From: Porticoccaceae bacterium
GTDB taxonomy: Bacteria; Pseudomonadota; Gammaproteobacteria; Pseudomonadales; Porticoccaceae
Direction: 5' to 3'
Assembly (NCBI GenBank): GCA_023255165.1
Contig: JALRJD010000199.1
Span: 1 to 6,019, forward strand
DNA length: 6,019 nt
Every line of letters begins with the position of its first letter. Position 1 is the stretch's first letter. Both the position numbers and the translations under genes were made by a program. The notes below the pieces were generated by a model, which was not told where the DNA came from, searched no databases, and saw only the letters and a program-made list of their open reading frames with translations. Of the stretch, positions 1 through 5,498 are shown piece by piece.

Positions 1-1
1 G

Positions 2-304
2 CCTCTGGCTTCGGTTTCAGCCATGATGGGACGCACTGCGGTGTACCACACGCTAGGTGACGTCGCCTCGCCCACCAGGCTCCGCAATGTCGCATCAAAC
101 GTATTTACCTCGCCCGAGATTGCGCAGGTTGGTTGGTCCCAAAGTGAGATTCAAGAGGGTCTGGTTCGCGGGGAGATTGCAACTATCGAGCTCGAGACTA
201 ACCCCAGAGCCAAGATGCAGGGTTTGACCGACGGCTTTATAAAGCTTTTTGCCTCGGTCGGTAGCGGCACGGTTATCGGTGGCGTGGTCGTTGCCCCCAG
301 GGCA
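2..304 (+). CDS. NAD(P)H-quinone dehydrogenase / LpdA-type flavoprotein disulfide reductase, fragment (both ends missing)
   Basis: The frame is open from base 2, so the true start lies outside the window; the ATG at 23 is internal. The roughly 101 residues cover the end of the FAD-binding part (PLASVSAMMGR) and most of the C-terminal dimerisation domain of the class I pyridine nucleotide-disulfide oxidoreductases, with the family signature VFTSPEIAQVG, then NPRAKMQG and VIGGVVVAPRA. From memory the closest match is mycobacterial LpdA (Rv3303c), which reduces quinones with NAD(P)H in the cytoplasm. Homology stops abruptly after APRA (base 304), where SELI-like residues would be expected. The frame then reads ten unrelated residues to a TGA at 335-337. 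The distal dimerisation domain, including the usual C-terminal catalytic region, is missing, so no working enzyme is made from this copy. Family assignment is firm; the LpdA subtype and an actinobacterial origin are recollection. Confidence 0.82.
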
Positions 305-2142
305 CTCTGTTCGGTAAAAACGTTGTGGGTGGTTTGATCAATATCCACCGTGTTAAGCCACAGCTTGATGAGACCAGCGGTAAGGTTCGTCTGCGTTATG
401 GCGAGTTCGACAAATCTCAGGTTGATTTCCTTTACAACTTTGGCGCGGACGATTGGGCTCTGAAACTGACTGGCGGTATTGCGCGTCAGGGTGAGGGCTA
501 TATCAAAAATATTTCTGGTGGCGATCTGTGGTATCGCGATACCGACCGTTTGGGCGCGCACCTGTTGTGGCAGCCAAGCGACACGCTGACTGCTGAGTTT
601 ATTTACGATCACAGCAACCTTGAAGGTGACCCAGGCACTGTATTTAACACATCTGCCGGCGAAGCTGACAACGTTTGGAGTTCTGATACAGCTCTTGGCG
701 GCGACACATTCTGTGCACTGTTGGGTCTGACCTGTAGCCCTGCAGCTGGCGATCCTTCTACTGGCAGCCGCGATGTAGGTGCAATCAACGCGCCACAGTG
801 GAACGAGCTGAAGAAAGATCAGTTCACTGTACGTCTGACTGCTGATGTTACCGAAGATCACACTGTGACTTATGTAGGTAGCTTGATTAAATCAGAAGAC
901 GACCAGGCGCTGGACGGCGACGGCCACACCGACACTGTTTACCACTTCCGTCGTTGGGGTGATTACGAGCAGTTTACCCACGAGTTGCGTTTGAGCCGTG
1001 ACAGCGGTTCCAACCTGACTTGGCAGGTTGGTGTGTTCAACGCGTTCGCTGAAGGCACCAACAATCAGCACACTCTGGTTGTTGCACCTCCATACTCGCA
1101 AGAGTTTGGTCGCACTACATCAGATTCCTACTCGGTCTTCGGTGAAGCCGACCTGGCGCTGATGGACGAGAAGCTGATCCTCACTGCGGGCGCTCGTTAT
1201 ATCAACGAAAAGAAAAAGCTCGCTCGCGAAGCTTATGGTGATCGTGATGACCCAACGTCAATCAACCTTGGTCCAAACGCTGGCGGCAGCATCGACAGCT
1301 CCAAGACCATCTATCGTGTTGGTGCCCGTTATCACTTCAACGAAGACGTGATGGCTTATGCAACTCGTTCAACTGGTTTCCGCAGTGGTGGTTTGTCTCC
1401 ACGCGCTATCGACCCGTACTACCTGTCACAGGGTTACGATCCTGAGTTGTTGACCAACCACGAAATCGGCCTGCGTACGACTATGCTCGATGGTTCCTTG
1501 ACCTTCAATATCACCGCATTCCACATGGATTACGAAGATATGCAGATCGAGCTGGCTATTGCGGCAGATCGCCCACCGGGCACTCAGAACTTCGTGGTTA
1601 ACGCCGGTCAAGCGACTATCAAAGGTCTGGAAATGGACTTTAACTGGATGGTTAACGATTGGTGGAGACTGTCTGGTAACGTCGGTACGCTCGACAGCGA
1701 GTACGATGAACTGTTCGTCAACCTCTACGGCTTTGGCCCGCTGGGTAACGAGTACGAAGCTCGCGACGAGTCCAACCTCGACCTGCGTCGTTCGCCTGAG
1801 CTGAGCTATGGTCTGAGCTCGATCATGACCTGGGATGTTGCCGGCGGTGTTGTTTCCTGGCGCGCGTCTTACAGCTGGACTGACGACTATGAAGCAACCA
1901 CTACCAACTACCCAGGTTCTGGCGTAGAAGAGACAGGCATTCTTGATTCGTCTCTGACCTACGATGTTGAGAAGTGGCAGCTGTCTATCTACGGTCGCAA
2001 CCTGACTGACGAAGACTCCTGGACTCACAACTACGTGGTCAACGCGTTCCGTGAAGATGTTGATGGTAACGGCGCCCTGTGGCGCTTTGCCCAGCGTCGC
2101 GCTCCACGCGAAATCGGTGCGGAAGTTCTGTACAGATTCTAA
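295..2142 (+). CDS. TonB-dependent outer-membrane receptor, N-terminally truncated
   Basis: About 615 residues of a TonB-dependent receptor (TBDR), an outer-membrane active transporter powered by TonB-ExbBD. The frame begins inside the plug-domain signature PQGTLFGKNVVGG, normally preceded by RG and some 100 or more residues holding signal peptide, TonB box and most of the plug; all are absent. A GTG at 325 is an internal Val codon, not a credible start, and has no ribosome site. Counting from that GTG, barrel signatures follow: YRVGARYHFNEDVMAYATRS (330-349), GFRSGG (351-356), a TNHEIGLRT strand (378-386), VVNAGQATIKGLEMDFNW (424-441), YGRNLTDE (556-563), and a C-terminal strand ending in YRF, the Phe terminus recognised by the BAM machinery. 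Residues 130 and 137 are Cys in a likely surface loop. Type resembles receptors of marine gammaproteobacteria and sphingomonads; substrate unknown. The barrel is intact, so the truncation lies entirely at the left junction. Confidence 0.93.
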   Translation, partial: PQGTLFGKNVVGGLINIHRVKPQLDETSGKVRLRYGEFDKSQVDFLYNFGADDWALKLTGGIARQGEGYIKNISGGDLWYRDTDRLGAHLLWQPSDTLTAEFIYDHSNLEGDPGTVFNTSAGEADNVWSSDTALGGDTFCALLGLTCSPAAGDPSTGSRDVGAINAPQWNELKKDQFTVRLTADVTEDHTVTYVGSLIKSEDDQALDGDGHTDTVYHFRRWGDYEQFTHELRLSRDSGSNLTWQVGVFNAFAEGTNNQHTLVVAPPYSQEFGRTTSDSYSVFGEADLALMDEKLILTAGARYINEKKKLAREAYGDRDDPTSINLGPNAGGSIDSSKTIYRVGARYHFNEDVMAYATRSTGFRSGGLSPRAIDPYYLSQGYDPELLTNHEIGLRTTMLDGSLTFNITAFHMDYEDMQIELAIAADRPPGTQNFVVNAGQATIKGLEMDFNWMVNDWWRLSGNVGTLDSEYDELFVNLYGFGPLGNEYEARDESNLDLRRSPELSYGLSSIMTWDVAGGVVSWRASYSWTDDYEATTTNYPGSGVEETGILDSSLTYDVEKWQLSIYGRNLTDEDSWTHNYVVNAFREDVDGNGALWRFAQRRAPREIGAEVLYRF

Positions 2143-2156
2143 GTCGACAGCAAAAC

Positions 2157-2186
2157 AAAAAACCCCGCGAAAGCGGGGTTTTTTTT
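2157..2186. terminator. Bidirectional rho-independent terminator
   Basis: A perfect CCCCGC stem (2163-2168), GAAA tetraloop and GCGGGG (2173-2178) are followed by eight T on the plus strand and flanked upstream by six A, which give a T tract on the minus strand. It starts 15 bases after the receptor stop and lies between convergent genes, so it can end transcription of the receptor and of the minus-strand EthD gene. Confidence 0.95.
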
Positions 2187-2233
2187 GCCTGAATGGTCAG
2201 GCTGGAGTGCAGAGTTAGCCATCACAGGCTAAC
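2187..2233. other. Two further perfect hairpins behind the terminator
   Basis: GCCTGA (2187-2192), ATGG loop, TCAGGC (2197-2202) is a 6-bp stem. GTTAGCC (2214-2220), six-base loop, GGCTAAC (2227-2233) is a 7-bp stem. Neither has a T tract. The second lies 12 bases beyond the stop of the minus-strand EthD gene and could protect or process its mRNA 3' end (inference). Confidence 0.6.
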
Positions 2234-2244
2234 AGCCTTGGCGA

Positions 2245-2613
2245 TCAGAGCAGTGGCGGCATTACCGATTCACGCTCGTCCGCGCTAAAGAAACAGTTCT
2301 TGGAACGATCAAAAACCTTTTCTTCATCCTCGACAATCTCGGCGGCAATCTCCGGTTCCATCAGCCGGGCATTGGTCACCTCAAAGGTCTCGCGGTCCGG
2401 ATACCAAATCTCCATAATCACATCATAGGGCGTCTCGGACGGCTCCCCGGTAATCGGATCGGGAAATGCATCCAGATACCGACGCATATATTTCACCGCC
2501 GCACCACTGAGATATTTTTCACCGATCACACGGTGATAGGTCTCGTAATAGCTTCTGAACTCCTCAATACTCATACCGGGTCGGCGTTTTAGGAAACCGA
2601 TAACTTTAAACAT
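2245..2613 (-). CDS. EthD domain-containing protein
   Basis: A 122-residue protein matching the EthD family of small ferredoxin-like alpha/beta-barrel proteins. The signature is at the N terminus: a first strand FKVIGFLKR, then RPGMSIEEFRSYYETYHRVI (11-30) with the conserved His27. A second half carries YDVIMEIWYPDRETFE (63-78) and an acidic helix leading to DRSKNCFFSADERE near the C terminus. EthD proteins are cytoplasmic, usually dimeric, and occur in degradation clusters (the founder is needed for ethyl tert-butyl ether degradation, function unresolved); relatives act as dehydratases or cyclases on polyketides and aromatic compounds. The start is supported by GAGAGG five bases upstream. 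It is the second gene of a minus-strand pair, 47 bases behind the SnoaL-like gene with no terminator between, so co-transcription is likely. Family is secure; reaction and substrate are not known. Confidence 0.9.
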   Translation of the reverse strand: MFKVIGFLKRRPGMSIEEFRSYYETYHRVIGEKYLSGAAVKYMRRYLDAFPDPITGEPSETPYDVIMEIWYPDRETFEVTNARLMEPEIAAEIVEDEEKVFDRSKNCFFSADERESVMPPLL

Positions 2614-2618
2614 AAAAA

Positions 2619-2624
2619 CCTCTC
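2619..2624 (-). promoter_or_regulatory. Ribosome binding site of the EthD gene
   Basis: On the minus strand GAGAGG sits five bases before the ATG at 2613, at normal spacing. It fixes the start and shows the gene has its own translation signal within the pair. Confidence 0.75.
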
Positions 2625-2660
2625 TTAACTAATTAACAGACTCTGGAAGCAACTTGGCTT

Positions 2661-3074
2661 TTAAACCACCAGACCAATATCGCCCTGACCGTGAATCGAT
2701 CGCAATTCCCGGTGCGCAATGCGCCAGCCGTTAGCGGTTAGCACCAGCTTGTCGCTGTATTCGCCCCAAACGGTCATCATGCTCTCGGCGAAATCGCCTT
2801 TGCCCACATGAATAGCCTGCAGATAGCATTGAGCCGTGGCTTCGCTGCCATTGACCTGAATCCTGAAGTTGCCTAGCAGATGCTGAGTGCCAGCACATTG
2901 ATCCAGCACCGAAGAGACCAGCGTCACTATCTGGCTGAGTCCATGGCAATCGCCCACGCCAACATAGTGCGCGGTCGCGTCTTCGAGAAAAACATCAGAT
3001 AGCTGGTCGTATTGCTTGCTGTCCAGCGCAGTGGCATAGGCCACCAGCACGTCATGAATGGCGTTAGATTCCAT
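2661..3074 (-). CDS. SnoaL-like (nuclear transport factor 2 fold) protein
   Basis: A 137-residue protein of the SnoaL_4/NTF2-like superfamily, cone-shaped alpha+beta barrels that include scytalone dehydratase, LinA dehydrochlorinase and ketosteroid isomerase-like enzymes. The N-terminal helices end in YATALDSKQYDQLSDVFLED (13-32), followed by TQHLLGNFRIQVNGSEATAQ (63-82), VWGEYSDKL and a last strand NGWRIAHREL. Asp18 and His65 align by motif with the Asp25-His73 catalytic dyad of LinA (47 versus 48 residues apart), so an acid-base enzyme (dehydration, isomerisation or HX elimination) is possible; this alignment is by eye and is inference. The start is supported by AAGGGG six bases upstream. 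It is the first gene of the minus-strand pair with the EthD gene and is preceded by a promoter with an operator-like repeat. The family is clear; the substrate is not. Confidence 0.87.
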   Translation of the reverse strand: MESNAIHDVLVAYATALDSKQYDQLSDVFLEDATAHYVGVGDCHGLSQIVTLVSSVLDQCAGTQHLLGNFRIQVNGSEATAQCYLQAIHVGKGDFAESMMTVWGEYSDKLVLTANGWRIAHRELRSIHGQGDIGLVV

Positions 3075-3080
3075 AAGGAT

Positions 3081-3086
3081 CCCCTT
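3081..3086 (-). promoter_or_regulatory. Ribosome binding site of the SnoaL-like gene
   Basis: AAGGGG on the minus strand lies six bases before the ATG at 3074, supporting that start. Confidence 0.7.
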
Positions 3087-3144
3087 TGCGGTTATTTTGA
3101 ATGTCGTTTGTAACGATCTGAAAAGGCGCGGAAGGTTGGAGCCA

Positions 3145-3158
3145 TGCCGTTAACGGCA
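3145..3158. repeat. Perfect 14-bp palindrome in the SnoaL-like gene leader
   Basis: TGCCGTTAACGGCA is a perfect uninterrupted palindrome. It lies about 33-46 bases downstream of the predicted transcription start and about 70 bases before the gene. An uninterrupted palindrome folds poorly as RNA, so a protein-binding site is more likely than a hairpin (inference). Confidence 0.5.
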
Positions 3159-3159
3159 A

Positions 3160-3187
3160 ATTAAAAACCTTCGTGCATGTTTTTAAT
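3160..3187. repeat. 9-bp inverted repeat with 10-base spacer
   Basis: ATTAAAAAC (3160-3168) and GTTTTTAAT (3179-3187) are perfect reverse complements around a ten-base spacer. The element spans the predicted start of transcription of the minus-strand operon or the first bases of its leader. It could bind a dimeric regulator or form a weak AT-rich hairpin. Confidence 0.45.
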
Positions 3188-3217
3188 GTACTGCTACTTT
3201 GTAAAGTATCGCTACAT
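3186..3217. promoter_or_regulatory. Operator candidate over the -10 box
   Basis: TACTTT-GT-AAAGTA (3195-3208) is a perfect inverted repeat with a two-base centre. A second pair of arms, ATGTA (3186-3190) and TACAT (3213-3217), has the same centre of symmetry, giving a nested 32-bp element. It covers the -10 box and part of the spacer of the operon promoter, the usual position for a repressor site. Size and symmetry suit a TetR-family dimer or pair of dimers, but the regulator is not identified. Confidence 0.55.
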
Positions 3218-3226
3218 GGGAGTCAA
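3198..3226 (-). promoter_or_regulatory. Sigma70-type promoter of the SnoaL-like/EthD operon
   Basis: Read on the minus strand, TTGACT (-35, bases 3226-3221, five of six consensus) is followed after exactly 17 bases by TACAAA (-10, bases 3203-3198, four of six). Transcription would start near 3191, giving a leader of about 117 bases. It sits just past the stop of the upstream yghU-like gene, so the pair has its own promoter rather than depending on read-through. Confidence 0.6.
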
Positions 3227-3244
3227 GGGGAAACTGGGGTAGGG

Positions 3245-4159
3245 CTACTCTTGCGCCTGCTTGCGGGCTATGACCTGTTGCATAATTTCCGTTGGGTCGC
3301 GCTCAAAATCACTGGCATCGTGGCGCTCGGCCAGTTGGTTTTGTTCCACACCCCAGACACGGTTAACGCGCTGGCCACGCTTCACCGCGGGGCGCTGTTG
3401 CAGCTCATGCATCCAGCGCAGCACATGGGTGTAGCTTGCCACATCGAGAAATTCCGCCGCGTCGTAGAGTTTGCCCATTACCAGCGCCCCGTACCAGGCC
3501 ATATTGGCCATATCGGCGATGCTGTATTCGTCGCCGCACAGATAGCGGTTGTCAGCCAGATGTTGATTGAGCACATCCAGTTGGCGTTTTACTTCCATGG
3601 CATAGCGGTCGATGGGGTATTCAAACTTTTCCGGAGCATAGGCGTAGAAGTGGCCAAAGCCGCCGCCGAGAAAGGGCGCGCTGCCAATATTCCAGAACAG
3701 CCAGCTGTAGCATTCGGCGCGCTTGGCGGGTGCCTTGGGAATAAAGGCATCAAATTTTTCCGCCAGATAGAGCAGTATCGCGCCGGACTCAAACACACGC
3801 GTTGGCGGGTTGTTGCTGTGGTCCATCAGCGCCGGAATCTTGGAGTTGGGGTTGGCGGCGACAAAGCCGCTGCCAAATTGGTCGCCGTCATTGATATTGA
3901 TCAGCCAGGCATCGTAGTCGGCATCGCTGATGCCCAGTTCAAGCAGCTCTTCCAGCAGCACAGTGACTTTAACGCCGTTGGGTGTACCCAGAGAATAGAG
4001 TTGCAGTGGGTGCTTGCCCACCGGCAGTGCTCTGTCATGGGTTGCACCGGCGACAGGGCGGTTAATGCTGGCAAATTTGCCACCGCTCTGTTTGTTCCAG
4101 CTCCACACTTTGGGTGGAATATAAACGTTAGAGGGGCTGTTGGATGAATTCTCGGACAT
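3245..4159 (-). CDS. yghU: Glutathione-dependent disulfide-bond oxidoreductase (YghU family)
   Basis: A 304-residue glutathione S-transferase-superfamily protein matching Escherichia coli YghU (288 residues) almost throughout. It is a cytoplasmic enzyme of the Nu class that binds two glutathione molecules per subunit and reduces disulfides or peroxides instead of conjugating xenobiotics. Seen here: YghU-type N-terminal extension (VWSWNKQSGGKFASINRPVA, 18-37), PVGKHPLQLYSLGTPNG (46-62) with the TPN active-site motif at 59-61, NPNSKIPAL with the cis-Pro of the thioredoxin fold (103-111), the glutathione-binding VFESGAILLYLAEKF (122-136), FLGGGFGHFY (163-172), the GST N-capping SIADMA (213-218) and RPAVKRG (256-262). 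The C-terminal tail is slightly longer than in E. coli. The ATG at 4159 has no clear Shine-Dalgarno sequence, but the preserved N-terminal extension supports it. Transcribed away from the phosphotransferase gene, with operator-like palindromes between them. Confidence 0.96.
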   Translation of the reverse strand: MSENSSNSPSNVYIPPKVWSWNKQSGGKFASINRPVAGATHDRALPVGKHPLQLYSLGTPNGVKVTVLLEELLELGISDADYDAWLININDGDQFGSGFVAANPNSKIPALMDHSNNPPTRVFESGAILLYLAEKFDAFIPKAPAKRAECYSWLFWNIGSAPFLGGGFGHFYAYAPEKFEYPIDRYAMEVKRQLDVLNQHLADNRYLCGDEYSIADMANMAWYGALVMGKLYDAAEFLDVASYTHVLRWMHELQQRPAVKRGQRVNRVWGVEQNQLAERHDASDFERDPTEIMQQVIARKQAQE

Positions 4160-4196
4160 AGTGATAATCTGCTTTTATTATTGCTGTTGAAAACCA

Positions 4197-4224
4197 TTAT
4201 GGCATAATTTATGTCATAAATAAT
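4197..4224. promoter_or_regulatory. Two tandem TTATGNCATAA palindromes in the divergent intergenic region
   Basis: TTATGGCATAA (4197-4207) and TTATGTCATAA (4209-4219) are perfect 5-1-5 palindromes whose centres lie 12 bp apart. The second extends to a 10-1-10 palindrome (4204-4224) with one mismatched pair. They sit 38 bases before the yghU-like start and 63-77 bases before the phosphotransferase start, so one regulator could act on both genes. A weak plus-strand promoter candidate, TTGCTG (4181-4186), 16 bases, CATAAT (4203-4208), overlaps the first copy. Minus-strand CATAAT (4201-4196) also overlaps it but has no good -35. Confidence 0.5.
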
Positions 4225-4286
4225 TACGCCGGCTCGGTATGGCGCTGGGCTCGAAGATTATCACAATTGCACTGGAATAATAGCTT

Positions 4287-5318
4287 ATGTCGCAAGTCAG
4301 CTCGCTCGATGAAGACAGGTTGGTCGCGTATCTGGAGGCCAATGTCGATGGTTTTTCCGGGCCCATTACGGTGACCAAATTCGCCGGTGGTCAGTCCAAT
4401 CCAACCTTTAAAATAGACGCCGCTTCAGGCAGCTATGTGCTGCGCCGCCAGCCACCGGGAGAGCTACTTAAGTCCGCTCATGCGGTCGATCGCGAATACC
4501 TTGTGTTAAAGGCGCTGGCCAATACCGATGTGCCAGTGGCGCGGGTCTACCACCTCTGTGAAGACCGCGAGGTGATCGGCTCAATGTTTTATTTGATGGA
4601 ATATTGCGATGGCAATATCCACTGGCGTCCGGAGCTCAATGAGATTGGCAGCAGCGCCGAGCGCGCCCAGATGTATGACCAGCTGATTCAGGTGCTGGCG
4701 GCAATTCACTCGGTGGATCTGGAAAAAGCCGGGCTCAGCGATTATGGCCGTCCCGGTAACTACTTTCAGCGCCAGCTGGATCGCTGGACGGCACAGTATC
4801 GCGCCTCGGAGCTTGAGCCCATCGACGAGATGGAAAAGTTAATCGCCTGGCTCGGTGAGAATATGCCCGATGACGACGGCAGGGTATCGCTGGTGCATGG
4901 CGATTACCGGCTCGACAATCTGATGTATGCCAAAGATAACTCGCGGGTGATCGCGGTGCTCGACTGGGAATTGTCGACCCTCGGCCACCCCTTTGCCGAT
5001 CTCGCCTATGTGGTGATGGGCATGAAGTTACCCGCTTCGGAAAATAAAAATATGGTCGGTGGTGTCGGCCCGATCGACTGGGCAAGTCAGGGCATTCCCA
5101 ACGAGCAGCAGATTGTTGCCCGTTACTCCGAGTTGATGGGCATCGACAGCATCGACAACTGGCACTTTTATATGGCGTTTAGCTTTTTCCGTCTCGCCGC
5201 CATCTGTCAGGGTGTTGCCAAACGCGCCGTGGATGGCAATGCCTCCAATGCCACCGCTAATAATGTTGGCAGTTTGGTGCGGCCTCTGGCGCAGCTTTCG
5301 ATGGAATATATTGCCTAG
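4287..5318 (+). CDS. Phosphotransferase family protein (APH fold, ACAD10/11 N-domain-like)
   Basis: A 343-residue kinase-fold protein of the aminoglycoside phosphotransferase/choline kinase superfamily, in the subfamily related to the N-terminal domain of eukaryotic ACAD10/11. Seen: nucleotide loop GGQSNPTFKI (34-43), the subfamily motif LRRQPPGELLKSAHAVDREY (52-71), hinge region YLMEYCDGN (102-110), Brenner-type catalytic loop HGDYRLDNLMY (204-214) with catalytic Asp206 and Asn211, and metal-binding DWE (226-228) followed by LGHPFADLAY. All key residues are present, so it should be active. In ACAD10/11 this domain phosphorylates 4-hydroxyacyl substrates so that the dehydrogenase domain can eliminate phosphate; here no acyl-CoA dehydrogenase lies in the window, so a hydroxyacid or hydroxyacyl-CoA substrate is inference. 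The true substrate is unlikely to be an antibiotic. Start at 4287 has only a weak GGAA ten bases upstream. No terminator is visible after the stop. Confidence 0.92.
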   Translation: MSQVSSLDEDRLVAYLEANVDGFSGPITVTKFAGGQSNPTFKIDAASGSYVLRRQPPGELLKSAHAVDREYLVLKALANTDVPVARVYHLCEDREVIGSMFYLMEYCDGNIHWRPELNEIGSSAERAQMYDQLIQVLAAIHSVDLEKAGLSDYGRPGNYFQRQLDRWTAQYRASELEPIDEMEKLIAWLGENMPDDDGRVSLVHGDYRLDNLMYAKDNSRVIAVLDWELSTLGHPFADLAYVVMGMKLPASENKNMVGGVGPIDWASQGIPNEQQIVARYSELMGIDSIDNWHFYMAFSFFRLAAICQGVAKRAVDGNASNATANNVGSLVRPLAQLSMEYIA

Positions 5319-5414
5319 CCTTTACCAATGCCACTTTCACTATGTGCATATGTCGCAGCGAGGCAAGGGCTTTTGTGGTTGCGGGTTGATGATTTTTTGT
5401 CGTGGCTAATGGCA
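5319..5414. other. Non-coding spacer after the phosphotransferase gene
   Basis: No gene, hairpin terminator or repeat is evident in this stretch. Read-through from the phosphotransferase into the TetR gene is therefore possible, in addition to the regulator's own promoter. Confidence 0.5.
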
Positions 5415-5454
5415 TATACTGAGCCTGCGCTATTCAGGTTGTTATAGCGGCGGC
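5415..5454 (+). promoter_or_regulatory. Putative tetR promoter and operator
   Basis: A TATACT -10-like box (5415-5420) has no good -35; only T-rich bases lie 16-17 bases upstream. Immediately after it, GCCTGCGCTAT (5423-5433) and ATAGCGGCGGC (5444-5454) form an inverted repeat with 9 of 11 pairs and a ten-base centre. The inner CGCTAT/ATAGCG arms are perfect. It covers the expected transcription start, as in self-repressing TetR genes (inference). Confidence 0.45.
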
Positions 5455-5489
5455 ATAGACAAATAGAGTTAGCAAAGAGAATGGAAAAC

Positions 5490-5494
5490 GGGAG
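5490..5494 (+). promoter_or_regulatory. Ribosome binding site deciding the TetR start
   Basis: GGGAG is four bases before the ATG at 5499. The upstream in-frame ATG at 5481 has only GAGA directly against it. The later start is therefore preferred, though the spacing is slightly short. Confidence 0.55.
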
Positions 5495-5498
5495 CAAC

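Noticed and set aside
23..337. Complete 104-residue protein starting at ATG 23
   Set aside because: The same frame is open and homologous upstream of 23 and loses homology after 304, so it is an internal fragment with a spurious tail.
289..337. A genuine fusion protein of flavoprotein and receptor
   Set aside because: The two parts are in different frames and a stop at 335-337 ends the left one, so no fusion is translated.
151..861. 236-residue open frame on the minus strand
   Set aside because: It crosses the flavoprotein/receptor join opposite two well-supported frames and resembles no family.
1426..2028. 200-residue open frame on the minus strand
   Set aside because: Antisense to conserved barrel strands of the receptor, with no recognisable motif.
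3104..3116. TCGTT-TGT-AACGA inverted repeat
   Set aside because: Only 5-bp arms, not centred on any promoter element; expected by chance.
3173..4147. 324-residue open frame on the plus strand
   Set aside because: It lies antisense to the yghU-like gene, which matches its family along its whole length; this frame shows no recognisable domain and is a codon-bias shadow.
4287..5318. Aminoglycoside resistance gene
   Set aside because: The fold is shared, but the PPGELLKSAHAVDREY motif places it in the ACAD10/11-like subfamily, not among known resistance enzymes.
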